This document shows, one piece after another, positions 7,889 through 16,727 of a stretch of DNA of 64,000 nt (position 1 is the stretch's first letter; every line of letters starts with the position of its first letter). This DNA comes from an uncultured Eubacteriales bacterium (GTDB lineage: Bacteria > Bacillota > Clostridia > Oscillospirales > UBA644), in contig CAUHAO010000003.1 of the NCBI GenBank assembly GCA_959604355.1, positions 1 to 64,000 of the forward strand. Reading direction: 5' to 3'. Made by a program: the position numbers and the translations under genes. Below the pieces are notes generated by a model, which had not been told where the DNA came from, did not search any database, and saw nothing but the letters and a program-made list of their open reading frames with translations.

Positions 7889-9279
7889 TGACTCAGAAGA
7901 TGAATGTGTGTCTGCTCAATGATTCTTTTCCGCCTATGATAGACGGAGTCGTGAATACCGTTGTCAATTACGCGACGATAATACAGGAAAAGTACGGCGA
8001 TGTCCTTGTTGCCACGCCCGATTTCCCCGATGCGGTGGATAATTATTCGTTTCAAGTCTGCCGTTACAGAAGTTTTGACACAATGAAAAAGATGGGATAC
8101 CGTACAGGGTATCCGTTCAGTGCGCAGGCTGTGAAGTCTGTCAATGATTTCAAGCCGGAAATATTCCACAGCCATTGCCCGGTAATGTCAAACCTTTTTG
8201 TACGCACTTTGCGCGAAAGCATCGACGCACCGCTGGTAATGACTTATCATTCTAAATTTGATGTTGACATTAAACGGGTCATTGATTCAAAACTTCTCCA
8301 GGCAGCGGCGGTAAAAGCAATCGCCAATAATATATCCGCCAGCGATGAGGTCTGGGTGGTCAGCCGCGGGGCTGGCGAAAATCTTCGTCAGTTGGGCTAT
8401 CAGGGGGATTATCGCGTGATGCACAACGGCGTCGATTTTCCGAAGGGGCGCGTGGGAGATGCTGAATGTGCCTCGCTGCGTAAAAAGCACGGAATTTCCG
8501 AGGATGAGACCGTTTTTCTTTTTGTCGGCAGAATGTACTGGTATAAAAACCAGAAAATATCGATCGACGGGCTTGCAAAGACGAAAGCCGACGGGGGAAA
8601 ATTCAAGATGATATTTATCGGCGACGGCGGAGATTTCGAAGATATAAAGAAATACGCGCAGGATGCCGGAATAGGTGAAGACTGTATATTTACCGGGGCA
8701 ATCCGTGACCGCGATCTTTTGCGTGCGTATTTCTGCATAAGCGATTTGTTCCTTTTCCCCTCGCTTTATGATACAAACGGTATCGTCGTGCGCGAAGCCG
8801 CGGCGTGCTCCGTTCCGAGCGTGACTATCAAAGGCTCATGCGCGGCGGAAGATATCGTTGATATGGAAACGGGCCTCGTAATAGACGAAAACGCCGACGC
8901 AATGGCTGCGGCGACGCTCTGGGCGTGTCGCAACCGTGAAGAGGTCAAGGCTCTCGGGGACAGAGCACTCAAAGGGCTGTATATGTCGTGGGATGACGCT
9001 GTCGGACTTGCGTATGAAAGATACGGTGAAATCCTCGATGATTATAAGAGCGGAAAGATAAAACGCCATTCCGTGCCTTTTGACGACGTGTTTGTGATTA
9101 TGTCGGACGTTTGCTCTGCGATAACCAAAACGCGCGATTTCGGAAGCGGGTTCGTCGAAAAGACGAAAAAGATTATTACTTCTTCCGAAGAGAAGCTTTC
9201 CGTTCGCAAGGAACAGAAACTTGAAAGACGCGATGTGAAAAAGAAACGCCGTAAGTCTGTGACCAAAGAAGAAAAATAA
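7888..9279 (+). CDS. Glycosyltransferase family 4 (GT-B fold)
   Basis: The 463-residue enzyme probably transfers a sugar to a lipid acceptor at the inner face of the membrane. The N domain starts VCLLNDSFPPMIDGVVNT, the glycine-rich loop typical of GT4 diacylglycerol glucosyl- and mannosyltransferases. The C domain has FVGRMYWYKNQ near residue 210, FIGDGGDFE near 246 and FPSLYDTNGIVVREAAACS near 290, the donor-binding region. The first Glu of the usual E-x7-E motif is replaced by Thr. The last 60 residues are very basic (KKKRRKS), suggesting contact with acidic lipids. It is coupled to the upstream membrane protein. Glycolipid or lipoteichoic-acid anchor synthesis is a reasonable guess. Confidence 0.85.
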   Translation: MTQKMNVCLLNDSFPPMIDGVVNTVVNYATIIQEKYGDVLVATPDFPDAVDNYSFQVCRYRSFDTMKKMGYRTGYPFSAQAVKSVNDFKPEIFHSHCPVMSNLFVRTLRESIDAPLVMTYHSKFDVDIKRVIDSKLLQAAAVKAIANNISASDEVWVVSRGAGENLRQLGYQGDYRVMHNGVDFPKGRVGDAECASLRKKHGISEDETVFLFVGRMYWYKNQKISIDGLAKTKADGGKFKMIFIGDGGDFEDIKKYAQDAGIGEDCIFTGAIRDRDLLRAYFCISDLFLFPSLYDTNGIVVREAAACSVPSVTIKGSCAAEDIVDMETGLVIDENADAMAAATLWACRNREEVKALGDRALKGLYMSWDDAVGLAYERYGEILDDYKSGKIKRHSVPFDDVFVIMSDVCSAITKTRDFGSGFVEKTKKIITSSEEKLSVRKEQKLERRDVKKKRRKSVTKEEK

Positions 9280-9300
9280 GTTGACGAAAAATAAGTTGAC
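9271..9300 (+). repeat. Tandem 15-base duplication over the stop codon
   Basis: GAAAAATAAGTTGAC occurs twice in direct succession (9271-9285, 9286-9300). The first copy holds the TAA stop of the glycosyltransferase gene and the second abuts the terminator. It looks like a replication-slippage event with no effect on the protein. Confidence 0.8.
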
Positions 9301-9324
9301 GGGGGCCTTGTGTCCCCGTCTTTT
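9298..9324 (+). terminator. Terminator of the 6786-9279 operon
   Basis: GACGGGG (9298-9304) pairs with CCCCGTC (9314-9320), followed by TTTT. Confidence 0.75.
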
Positions 9325-9429
9325 AATAAGATCGCAGGAATAATTTCACAGTATTTTAATAAATAATTTGTGAACTTTTATGCTATTTAACAAAAAATAC
9401 AGCAAATCGAAGTGATTACGATTTTTTTA

Positions 9430-9458
9430 TTGACAAAAAACGTAAGATACTGTATAAT
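9430..9458 (+). promoter_or_regulatory. Promoter of the first CBM9-like surface protein
   Basis: TTGACA (9430-9435), 17 bases, TATAAT (9453-9458): consensus in both hexamers, implying strong expression. Confidence 0.85.
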
Positions 9459-9508
9459 ATTATTAAAGATCAAAGCAAATAATAACTGAAAATACGGAGG
9501 AGTATTTT

Positions 9509-10711
9509 ATGAAAAAAACATTGCTTGCGATTTTATTGACCGCAGCGATGGTCGTCGCGTTTGCTGCCGGCGCTTTCGCTGAGGTGGAGATCCCAGAGGA
9601 TGATTTACCGTATATGCCGACTATTACCTGCGATAAGATTAACTACGGTACCCCGAAGGTCGACGGTAAGGTCGATGATCTGTACGCTACGACGTTCCAA
9701 TCCAGGACTTCCACTCTCGCCAACGTTTATAACTATCAGGAGGCCGCAGAGGAATCCAACGCTCAGGGTGTTACATATATTCTTTGGGACGAGGATTTCA
9801 TTTACATCTGCACTGAAGTTTCCGACAGCACGATCCTTTCTCAGGGCGAAGACTGGATATGGGAAAATGTTACTAAGTCCGGAGGACCCTGGTCTAATGA
9901 CTGCGTTGAAATGCATATAGCATGGTACGGAGAAGACGATGACTCAACCACCGCTCAGAAGTGGGGTGTCGATGCTTACGGTTATCTTCTCTACACCAAC
10001 TACGGTGACGTTTACTATGAAGGTTACGAAGATGCTTACGCAAAGACTTCCGTTGATAAGAAAAACGGCAAATATGTAGTTGAAGTTGCCATTCCTAATG
10101 CCGAAGGTCTCGGCGAAGGCGACCACCTCGGTTTCTGCCAGCAGCTCAACGATATCGTTGACTTCGGCGGTGATGAAGGTCAGGCCCGTTACGCATGCTA
10201 TTTCGGTATGCAGGCTCCCTGGATGTTCGTGTATGAATTGGTAGACACCACCGGAGGATCCCACGGCGGAGAAGAGCAGACAGACGCTCCTACGGAAGAA
10301 CCCACACAGGCTCCTACCGATGCGCCCACACAGGCTCCTACCGATGCACCCACCCAGGCTCCCACGGAAGAACCTACACAGGCTCCTACCGAGGCACCCA
10401 CCCAGACCCCCACGGAAGGACCTACACAGGCTCCCACCGATGAACCCACCCAGACCCCCACGGTAGAACCCACGCAGGCTCCCACAGGTGAAGAACCCAC
10501 AGCAGATCCTTCCGGAGAACCTACCGAAGAGCCTACGCAAGAGCCTACCAATGCTCCCACAGACGCACCCACCAATCCACCTACTGCTGCACCCACACAG
10601 GAGGCTACGGAATCCCCTGCTAAAAAAGGTTGCGGATCCGCAGTCATCAGCGGTGCGGCGGTTGTAATGCTCGCCTGCGCGGCAGCTGTCGTTCTTAAGA
10701 AAAAAGACTGA
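9509..10711 (+). CDS. Secreted CBM9-like protein with Pro/Thr stalk and GCGS membrane tail (paralog 1)
   Basis: This 400-residue protein has a signal peptide at residues 1-24. Residues 40-245 resemble the family 9 carbohydrate-binding/DOMON-like fold seen at the ends of xylanases: KVDGKVDDLYATTF, then TYILWDEDFIYICTEVSDS, then WSNDCVEMHIAW. A stalk of about 120 residues follows, made of PTQAPTDAPTQ-type repeats. The end is GCGSAVISG, a hydrophobic helix rich in Ala/Val/Cys, and VVLKKKD. There is no catalytic domain, so it is probably a surface sugar-binding protein. The two paralogs at 10857 and 13941 share layout and tail. GGAGGAG precedes the start. Confidence 0.8.
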   Translation: MKKTLLAILLTAAMVVAFAAGAFAEVEIPEDDLPYMPTITCDKINYGTPKVDGKVDDLYATTFQSRTSTLANVYNYQEAAEESNAQGVTYILWDEDFIYICTEVSDSTILSQGEDWIWENVTKSGGPWSNDCVEMHIAWYGEDDDSTTAQKWGVDAYGYLLYTNYGDVYYEGYEDAYAKTSVDKKNGKYVVEVAIPNAEGLGEGDHLGFCQQLNDIVDFGGDEGQARYACYFGMQAPWMFVYELVDTTGGSHGGEEQTDAPTEEPTQAPTDAPTQAPTDAPTQAPTEEPTQAPTEAPTQTPTEGPTQAPTDEPTQTPTVEPTQAPTGEEPTADPSGEPTEEPTQEPTNAPTDAPTNPPTAAPTQEATESPAKKGCGSAVISGAAVVMLACAAAVVLKKKD

Positions 10712-10715
10712 TTGA
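10394..10715 (+). repeat. Near-identical block shared with paralog 2 (copy 1)
   Basis: Stalk and tail sequence that by eye differs from 11793-12126 in about three bases and one 12-base insertion, although the N-terminal domains of the two genes differ widely. This indicates recent gene conversion or unequal exchange. Confidence 0.85.
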
Positions 10716-10729
10716 AAGTTGAATGAAAT

Positions 10730-10761
10730 GTGAAAGAGGACTTGTAAAAGCCCTCTTTCAC
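10730..10761 (+). terminator. Hairpin after paralog 1
   Basis: GTGAAAGAGG (10730-10739) pairs with CCTCTTTCAC (10752-10761) around a 12-base loop. There is no T-run, so it may be a processing or stabilising hairpin that lets some transcripts continue into paralog 2, which lacks an obvious promoter. Confidence 0.5.
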
Positions 10762-10856
10762 GTTCAAAAAGTGTCAATTTCACCTAACGACCTATATAAA
10801 CACGTAGACAAAATAAACACGCAGACAAATCAAACATTTACCGCAAGGAGGTCATC

Positions 10857-12122
10857 ATGAAAAGGATAACCGCGGTCATAATTTTTGCGGCGATTCTCAT
10901 TTCTTTGCTCGCCGTAAGCTCTTTTGCTTCTTTTGAAGTGCCCGAAGAAGAGCTCCCGTATATGCCGACTATTCCAAACGACAAGATCAATTACGGTACA
11001 CCGAAAATCGACGGCGTCGTCGATGATATATATGCCAACACTTTTCAATGCACATCATCCACTGTTGCTAACTGGGATAACGGAAACGGCGTTGTGAGTG
11101 ATTCCGATGCTCAGGGCACGACCTATATACTCTGGGATGAATATTGGGTCTATTTCTGCACGGAAGTATATGACAGTACAATCCTTTCTCAGGGCGAGGA
11201 CTGGATATTCAACGGCACGCATTGGGGCGGCCCGTGGATGAATGACGCAGTCCAGATATTCCTTGCATGGCACGGCGAAGACGACGACGCGACAACATAT
11301 CAGAAATGGGGTATGGACGCCTACGGAATACTCCTATATACCGTCAACGACTCTTTGTATTACGAGGGCTATGAAGAGGCCTACGCCGTAGCGAAGATGG
11401 ATAAAAAGAACAGGAAATATGTTATTGAAATGGCTATTCCGAATGCGGAAGGGCTGACGGAGGGCGATTTCCTCGGTTTTTGTCAGCAGATCAACGATAT
11501 TGTTGACTTTGCGGGAACCAACGAACAGGATGGCTGTGCCCGTTGTGCATGTTATTTCGGATATCAGCAGCCGTGGCTGTTCCCGTATGAGCTTGTAGAC
11601 GACGGCTCAAATCCTCACGTGTACGAAACGGGCGACGCTCCTACGGAAGATCCTACACAGGCTCCTACCGATGCCCCCACACAGACCCCCACGGAAGAAC
11701 CCACGCAGGCTCCCACGGAAGAACCCACACAGGCTCCCACAGATGCACCCACCCAGGCTCCCACGGAAGAACCTACACAGGCTCCTACCGATGCACCCAC
11801 CCAGACCCCCACGGAAGGACCCACACAGGCTCCCACCGATGAACCCACCCAGACCCCCACGGTAGAACCCACGCAGGCTCCCACAGGTGAAGAACCCACA
11901 GCAGATCCTTCCGGAGAACCTACCGAAGAGCCTACGCAAGAGCCTACCAATGCTCCCACAGACGCACCCACCAATCCACCTACTGCTGCACCCACACAGC
12001 CTTCCACACAGGAGGCTACTGAATCCCCTGCTAAAAAAGGTTGCGGATCCGCAGTCATCAGCGGTGCGGCGGTCGTAATGCTCGCCTGCGCGGCAGCTGT
12101 CGTTCTTAAGAAAAAAGACTGA
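10857..12122 (+). CDS. Secreted CBM9-like protein with Pro/Thr stalk and GCGS membrane tail (paralog 2)
   Basis: This 421-residue protein has a signal peptide at residues 1-23 and the same CBM9-like domain (VDGVVDDIYANTF, WDEYWVYFCTEVYDS, WMNDAVQIFLAW). A longer run of PTQAPTEEP-type repeats begins near residue 262, and the protein has the same terminal GCGSAVISG helix and KKKD. A TGCARCACYFG segment near residue 225 carries three cysteines. The ATG at 10857 follows AAGGAGGTCATC at good spacing. It may be read from the upstream promoter through the weak hairpin at 10730. Role inferred: surface polysaccharide binding. Confidence 0.8.
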   Translation: MKRITAVIIFAAILISLLAVSSFASFEVPEEELPYMPTIPNDKINYGTPKIDGVVDDIYANTFQCTSSTVANWDNGNGVVSDSDAQGTTYILWDEYWVYFCTEVYDSTILSQGEDWIFNGTHWGGPWMNDAVQIFLAWHGEDDDATTYQKWGMDAYGILLYTVNDSLYYEGYEEAYAVAKMDKKNRKYVIEMAIPNAEGLTEGDFLGFCQQINDIVDFAGTNEQDGCARCACYFGYQQPWLFPYELVDDGSNPHVYETGDAPTEDPTQAPTDAPTQTPTEEPTQAPTEEPTQAPTDAPTQAPTEEPTQAPTDAPTQTPTEGPTQAPTDEPTQTPTVEPTQAPTGEEPTADPSGEPTEEPTQEPTNAPTDAPTNPPTAAPTQPSTQEATESPAKKGCGSAVISGAAVVMLACAAAVVLKKKD

Positions 12123-12126
12123 TTGA
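11793..12126 (+). repeat. Near-identical block shared with paralog 1 (copy 2)
   Basis: Counterpart of 10394-10715, longer by 12 bases (an extra QPST-type insertion near residue 381). Both end just past the stop codon at the shared GACTGATTGA. Confidence 0.85.
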
Positions 12127-12167
12127 TAAAACGGGATTTATCCGAAAAAATTAAGTCATAAATCGAA

Positions 12168-12202
12168 AAAAGACGCCGATGGCTTGACTGTCGGCGTCTT
12201 TT
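12168..12202 (+). terminator. Terminator after paralog 2
   Basis: AAAAGACGCCGA (12168-12179) pairs perfectly with TCGGCGTCTTTT (12191-12202). Confidence 0.85.
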
Positions 12203-12245
12203 GTTGTAAAATATACGCAGAAGGATCATGAAAAGAGGCAGCACG

Positions 12246-13022
12246 ATGTATCCCTACAAAGTTTTCTTCGGAATGACGCTGTACGAATTGTTTATCGTCG
12301 TCGGTATCATTTGCGCGCTCATTATATTCAGGCTGTTGTCGGACCGCGAAGGCGTGCGGGCGAAGCTTTATAATTTTGTCGTTTTTGACGGCGTCGCCGG
12401 TGTCGCCGTAGGATTTTGCTGTGCAATTTTCGCGCAGGCTGTATATAATTATATAGAAAACGGCATCTTTACAATTGATAAGGGCACGGGAATGACGTTT
12501 TACGGCGGATTTATCGGCGGCGCGGCGATGTTTTTTGCGATATACTTTGCAGTCGGCGGAGTGATATTCCGTGATGGATATCATAAAGAAAAACTGCCGC
12601 GCATCCTCGATATGCTCGCGGCGGGCATCGTGGCGGCGCATGGGTTCGGGCGGATAGGCTGTCTTATGGCAGGATGCTGCTACGGCAGACCGACCGAGGC
12701 ATGGTACGGTGTGTGGAATGAATATCTTGCATGCAGGACCGTGCCCGTTCAGCTTTTCGAGGCGCTGTTTTTGTTTGCCCTCAGCGCATTTCTTGTCCGT
12801 CGCTTCGTAAAAGGAAGAAGATGCGGTATCGCCGTCTACATGGTTCTCTACGGCGTATGGCGTTTCTTCATAGAATTTTTCCGCAGCGATGACCGCGGCG
12901 AGACTGTTCTGTCGGTCTTTTCACCATCCCAGCTTACCGCGATAATCCTTGTCGCCGTCGGCGCGGTGATACTCATATCATTCCGTATGAAGTCGCGAAA
13001 AAGAAGGTTGACTAATGATTAG
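12246..13022 (+). CDS. lgt: Prolipoprotein diacylglyceryl transferase
   Basis: This 258-residue polytopic membrane enzyme transfers diacylglycerol from phosphatidylglycerol to the Cys of lipoprotein precursors. It shows the Lgt signature HGFGRIGCLMAGCCYG near residue 137 and the VPVQLFEAL motif near 168, followed by WRFFIEFFRSDDRG with the conserved Arg. The ATG at 12246 has AGAGG seven bases upstream. An in-frame ATG at 12228 has a ribosome site that is too close. The stop overlaps the CPBP protease gene by eight bases, so the two are co-translated. It could be the only housekeeping copy or one specialised for neighbouring products; the window cannot decide. Confidence 0.9.
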   Translation: MYPYKVFFGMTLYELFIVVGIICALIIFRLLSDREGVRAKLYNFVVFDGVAGVAVGFCCAIFAQAVYNYIENGIFTIDKGTGMTFYGGFIGGAAMFFAIYFAVGGVIFRDGYHKEKLPRILDMLAAGIVAAHGFGRIGCLMAGCCYGRPTEAWYGVWNEYLACRTVPVQLFEALFLFALSAFLVRRFVKGRRCGIAVYMVLYGVWRFFIEFFRSDDRGETVLSVFSPSQLTAIILVAVGAVILISFRMKSRKRRLTND

Positions 13023-13815
13023 AAATAAGAAGCGTACAATATATTATATTATAATGGCTGTATTCGCACTGCTTCTCATCGTTGTTGAGAGAATCGGCGG
13101 GCCATTTGCATCCGACGCAGGTCTCGACGCTATGATCCGAAAGGCTGTCAGCTGCGCCTGCGGAAGTGTCGTTTTTATTATCGCTGCGGCAATGTTCGGC
13201 TACCGTATTTTCGGCCGAGGAGCAGAGCCTCTCGGCAAAGCGCTGCTGTTTTCTCTGCCGTGTTTTTGCGCAGCCATAAACAATTTTCCGATAATCTCGG
13301 TGCTCAACGGCGACTGCAGGCTCGCCAAACCGTGGTATTTCGTCGCGGCGCTCGCAGCGGAGTGCCTTATGATAGGACTTTTTGAAGAGGTTACTTTCCG
13401 CGGCGTCATATTTCTCATGGTTCTTGAAAAACGGCGAAAAACCGTATGGGATATTTTCATTTCCGTCGTTATCACGTCCGCGGTGTTCGGAGTGATACAT
13501 CTGACGAACATCCTCATGGGTGCGGGCGTCGGTGGAGTAATAATGCAGATAGGATATTCGTTCCTCATCGGCGGAATGTGCTCTGTCGTGCTTATAAAAA
13601 CAAGAAACATATGGCTGTGCGCCCTTATTCACGGTATTTTCGATTTCGGAGGATATTTCCTTTCGTCTGTCGGAGAAGGAACGATGTGGGATACTGCGAC
13701 AGTCGTTCTGACCGTTTTTTTGTCCGTTGCCGTAGCTGTTTATGTGGTATACGCGCTCATTCATACCGATCCTGCTGCGCTCGGCAAATTGTATGCTTCC
13801 GACGAAAACGACTGA
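13015..13815 (+). CDS. CPBP family intramembrane glutamic protease
   Basis: The 266-residue protein has about seven or eight membrane segments. The CPBP (CAAX protease/Abi) motifs are complete: EEVTFRG near residue 124 (motif EExxxR), FGVIHL near 161 (FxxxH) and LIHGIFDF near 203 (HxxxD). Members cleave within the membrane, process prenylated proteins in eukaryotes, or, as myxosortases, process Cys-containing C-terminal tails in myxobacteria. The gene overlaps lgt and sits between genes whose products carry Cys-containing C-terminal tails, which suggests a substrate. That link is inference. Confidence 0.85.
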   Translation: MIRNKKRTIYYIIMAVFALLLIVVERIGGPFASDAGLDAMIRKAVSCACGSVVFIIAAAMFGYRIFGRGAEPLGKALLFSLPCFCAAINNFPIISVLNGDCRLAKPWYFVAALAAECLMIGLFEEVTFRGVIFLMVLEKRRKTVWDIFISVVITSAVFGVIHLTNILMGAGVGGVIMQIGYSFLIGGMCSVVLIKTRNIWLCALIHGIFDFGGYFLSSVGEGTMWDTATVVLTVFLSVAVAVYVVYALIHTDPAALGKLYASDEND

Positions 13816-13863
13816 AAATAGAAGGGAATTTTCGTTAAATCGTTGCAAATATGGAAATAGGAC

Positions 13864-13892
13864 TTGACAAAACGGTAAAAAAATATTATAAT
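13864..13892 (+). promoter_or_regulatory. Promoter of paralog 3
   Basis: TTGACA (13864-13869), 17 bases, TATAAT (13887-13892), again consensus in both hexamers as for paralog 1. Confidence 0.85.
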
Positions 13893-13940
13893 ACAGTCAG
13901 CAAGCTATAAGCTAGAAAGTTATTATTTCAGGAGGAAATT

Positions 13941-14936
13941 ATGAAAAAGACTTTTCTTGCACTTGTCCTTGCGGTTGCTCTGATGGCGGCTCTCGCTGTC
14001 GGTTCTCTTGCAGGGTATGTGGCAGAGATTCCCGAGGAAGATCTTCCTTATGCGCCCACCGTTCTTTTCGATAAGATCAATTACGGTTCTCCGAAGGTTG
14101 ACGGTGTTCTCGATGAGATCTACGCTACATCTTTCCAGGTAAGAACTTCTTCCCTTACTAATTACGGTGAAGAATCCGCTACCGCATCCGCTGTTACCTA
14201 CATTCTTTGGGACGACGCTTACTTCTATTTCTGCACTGTCGTCAACGACAGCACCATCCTTTCTCAGGGTGAAGAATGGGTAGAAGAATGGCTCGGCAAA
14301 AACGGCGGTCCTTGGGCAAATGACTGCGTCGAACTTCACATTGCATGGAACGGTGAAGACGATGACTCTACCACATCTCAGAAGTGGGGTATGGACGCGT
14401 TTGGTCATGCTCTTTACACCAACTACGGTCTGACCTATTACGAAGGCTACGAAGATGCTTTCGGCGTTGCTGTTAAAGATACCGCTGCAAACACTTATAC
14501 TGTCGAGATCGCTATCCCGAACGCTGAGGGCCTTACCGAAGGCGACGCTATAGGTTTTGAGATGCAGCTCAACGACCTCATTGACTTTGGCGGAAACGGC
14601 GGCTCTGCTCGTATAGGTTGCTTCTTCCTGTGGCAGCAGCCTTGGAACTTCGTTTATGACCTCATCGATGACGGAACCAATCCTCACGATGTGGTAGTCG
14701 TTCGTCCTACCGATGAACCCACCGAACCTGCTACGAATCCTCCCACAAGCGAACCCACGAGCGAACCCACAGATGCTCCTACAAACGAACCCACAGACGC
14801 TCCTACCAATGCACCCACTAATGAGCCCACACAGCCCTCCGAACCCAAATCCGGATGCGGTTCTGCGGTCATCAGCGGTGTAGCAGTAGTAATGCTCGCG
14901 TGTGCAGCAGTTGTTGTTCTTAAGAAGAAAGACTAA
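13941..14936 (+). CDS. Secreted CBM9-like protein with Pro/Thr stalk and GCGS membrane tail (paralog 3)
   Basis: The protein has 331 residues: signal peptide 1-24, CBM9-like domain at about 45-250 (KVDGVLDEIYATSF, YILWDDAYFYFCTVVNDS, WANDCVELHIAW), a short stalk of PTNEPTDAPT repeats (about 255-300), then GCGSAVISG, a hydrophobic helix and VVLKKKD. Its stalk is not part of the near-identical block of paralogs 1 and 2, yet the tail is conserved residue for residue except for two Ala/Val changes, which marks the tail as a functional signal. It has its own strong promoter and terminator. Confidence 0.8.
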   Translation: MKKTFLALVLAVALMAALAVGSLAGYVAEIPEEDLPYAPTVLFDKINYGSPKVDGVLDEIYATSFQVRTSSLTNYGEESATASAVTYILWDDAYFYFCTVVNDSTILSQGEEWVEEWLGKNGGPWANDCVELHIAWNGEDDDSTTSQKWGMDAFGHALYTNYGLTYYEGYEDAFGVAVKDTAANTYTVEIAIPNAEGLTEGDAIGFEMQLNDLIDFGGNGGSARIGCFFLWQQPWNFVYDLIDDGTNPHDVVVVRPTDEPTEPATNPPTSEPTSEPTDAPTNEPTDAPTNAPTNEPTQPSEPKSGCGSAVISGVAVVMLACAAVVVLKKKD

Positions 14937-14946
14937 TAACCGAATA

Positions 14947-14990
14947 AAATATCAGGCAGGCCTTTTTCGGGTCTGCCTGATATTTTTATT
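14947..14990 (+). terminator. Terminator between converging genes
   Basis: AAATATCAGGCAG (14947-14959) pairs with CTGCCTGATATTT (14973-14985), followed by TTATT. The symmetric A/T flanks mean it can also serve the ABC exporter gene on the other strand. Confidence 0.85.
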
Positions 14991-15002
14991 ATGTCATGAT
15001 AA

Positions 15003-16727
15003 TCATTCTGTCTGTTCGTCACGGAACTGCAATTTATAAAGTTCTGAATACAGTCCTCCGCGTTCCATAAGAGCCTCATGTGTTCCCTGTTCAAGCACTT
15101 TACCGTCGGATATGACCGCTATTTCGTCTGCGTTCTTTATCGTAGAAAGCCGGTGTGCGACGACTAATGTTGTCCTGCCTTCACATAGCTCGTCAAGCGC
15201 CTGCTGAATGAGTATTTCGGTTGTGTTGTCGAGCGCGCTCGTCGCTTCGTCGAGAATTAGTATCGGCGGGTTTTTGAGGAACACTCTCGCTATGCTGAGT
15301 CTTTGCTTCTGTCCTCCTGAGAGACGAATACCGCGTTCGCCGATCTGCGTGTCGTAGCCGTGTTCGAGCGTCATTATATAGTCGTGGATGTTTGCGCGTT
15401 TTGCTGCTTCAATCACTTCTTCATCCGTTGCGTCAAGCCTTCCGTAGAGAATGTTGTCCTTTATGCTTGCATTAAAGAGATAAATGTCTTGCTGTACGAT
15501 GCCGATATTCCTTCTCAGCGACTCCATCGTGACGGAATGGAGTTCCTTTCCGTCTATAAGAATCTCGCCCGATGTCACGTCATAGAAATGCGGAATGAGG
15601 TGGCATATCGTCGTCTTGCCTCCGCCGGATGGGCCGACAAGGGCAAACTTTTTGCCTTTTGCAATATCGAGATTTATGTGATCGAGTACCTCTTTTTCTC
15701 CGTCATAGGCGTACGTCACGTCTCTGAATTCTATATGACCTTCGACTTTACCGATATCCTGCGCGCCTTCCGCATCTTTTTCGGGTTCTGCGTCGATTAT
15801 TTCAATAAATCTTTCAAAACCCGTGACGCCATTCTGGTATTGTTCCATAAAATTGATGAGCGTCATGACGGGGGAGATGAATATGTTGACAGAGACGATG
15901 AATGTCGAGTAGTCCGCGAAGGTTATTTTGCCGCTGTAAAGAAATAATCCTCCGGCTATAAGTATGACGACGTTGAATATGTCCGTGATGAAGGTCGTGC
16001 TGGAATGGAATTGTCCCATCGCCTGATACGCCTCAGACCGCGCTTTGATGAAGTCTGAGTTGCCGACTTCGAATTTTTCCCGCTCTTTTTCGGAATTGTT
16101 GAATGCTTTTGTCGTACGTATGCCCGAAATACTGCTTTCGAGCGAGGCATTTATCTGCGCTATCGACTGTCGGCTCTTTGCAAAGGCGTTTCTCATGCGT
16201 TTGCGCAAAGTCGCCGATATTATAATAAGGAAAGGAACACATGCGAAGATAATGAGCGTCAGCATTATGTTTATGCTGCCGAGATAGATGAATGATGCGG
16301 CGATTGAGATTACGGAGATTATCAGATTCTCGGGCCCATGGTGCGCAAGTTCACTTATATCCATAAGGTCATTTGTCATTCGCGACATTATTTTACCCGT
16401 CTCGTGGTCGTCATAAAAACTGTACGGCAGTTTTTCCAGATGATTGAACATATCACTGCGCATCTGTGCCTGCATTTTTACGCCCATTATGTGACCGTAA
16501 TACTGTATGAAGTAATTCAGCATCATTTTCATAATGTAAAGCGCAAGTACGATGAGGCCTGCCGCGACTATCATTTTGTAATTGCGGTCGGGAATCAGCG
16601 TGTTCAGCATTTTCCGCGTTATGATCGGATAGACTATGCCTATAAGTGACACGAGCAGTGACGCGAGCATATCAAGTATGAAAATTTTCTGATGAGGCCT
16701 GTAATAGGCGATAAACCGTTTCAGCAT
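15003..16727 (-). CDS. ABC exporter, fused permease and ATPase (MsbA/BmrA type)
   Basis: This 574-residue half-transporter would work as a homodimer to export a hydrophobic compound or drug. Six membrane segments lie in residues 1-300. The nucleotide-binding domain has Walker A GPSGGGKTT near residue 367, the signature LSGGQKQR near 470, Walker B ILILDEATSALD near 490 and the H-loop AHRLST near 524. All catalytic residues are present, so a homodimer is possible. CGGAGG precedes the start. It is a single gene, and no regulator is adjacent. The substrate is unknown. Confidence 0.92.
   Translation of the reverse strand: MLKRFIAYYRPHQKIFILDMLASLLVSLIGIVYPIITRKMLNTLIPDRNYKMIVAAGLIVLALYIMKMMLNYFIQYYGHIMGVKMQAQMRSDMFNHLEKLPYSFYDDHETGKIMSRMTNDLMDISELAHHGPENLIISVISIAASFIYLGSINIMLTLIIFACVPFLIIISATLRKRMRNAFAKSRQSIAQINASLESSISGIRTTKAFNNSEKEREKFEVGNSDFIKARSEAYQAMGQFHSSTTFITDIFNVVILIAGGLFLYSGKITFADYSTFIVSVNIFISPVMTLINFMEQYQNGVTGFERFIEIIDAEPEKDAEGAQDIGKVEGHIEFRDVTYAYDGEKEVLDHINLDIAKGKKFALVGPSGGGKTTICHLIPHFYDVTSGEILIDGKELHSVTMESLRRNIGIVQQDIYLFNASIKDNILYGRLDATDEEVIEAAKRANIHDYIMTLEHGYDTQIGERGIRLSGGQKQRLSIARVFLKNPPILILDEATSALDNTTEILIQQALDELCEGRTTLVVAHRLSTIKNADEIAVISDGKVLEQGTHEALMERGGLYSELYKLQFRDEQTE

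Noticed and set aside
9944..10783. Long minus-strand open frames opposite the Pro/Thr repeats (also 10198-10767, 11607-11939, 11615-12244)
   Set aside because: Repetitive Pro/Thr codons leave the reverse frames free of stops. These frames are low-complexity Gly/Val or Gly/Arg/Cys repeats without ribosome sites and run against strong promoters.
9750..12010. CRISPR-like repeats in the Pro/Thr stalk region
   Set aside because: Repeats are in frame within signal-peptide-bearing genes and have no unique spacers; no cas genes are present.
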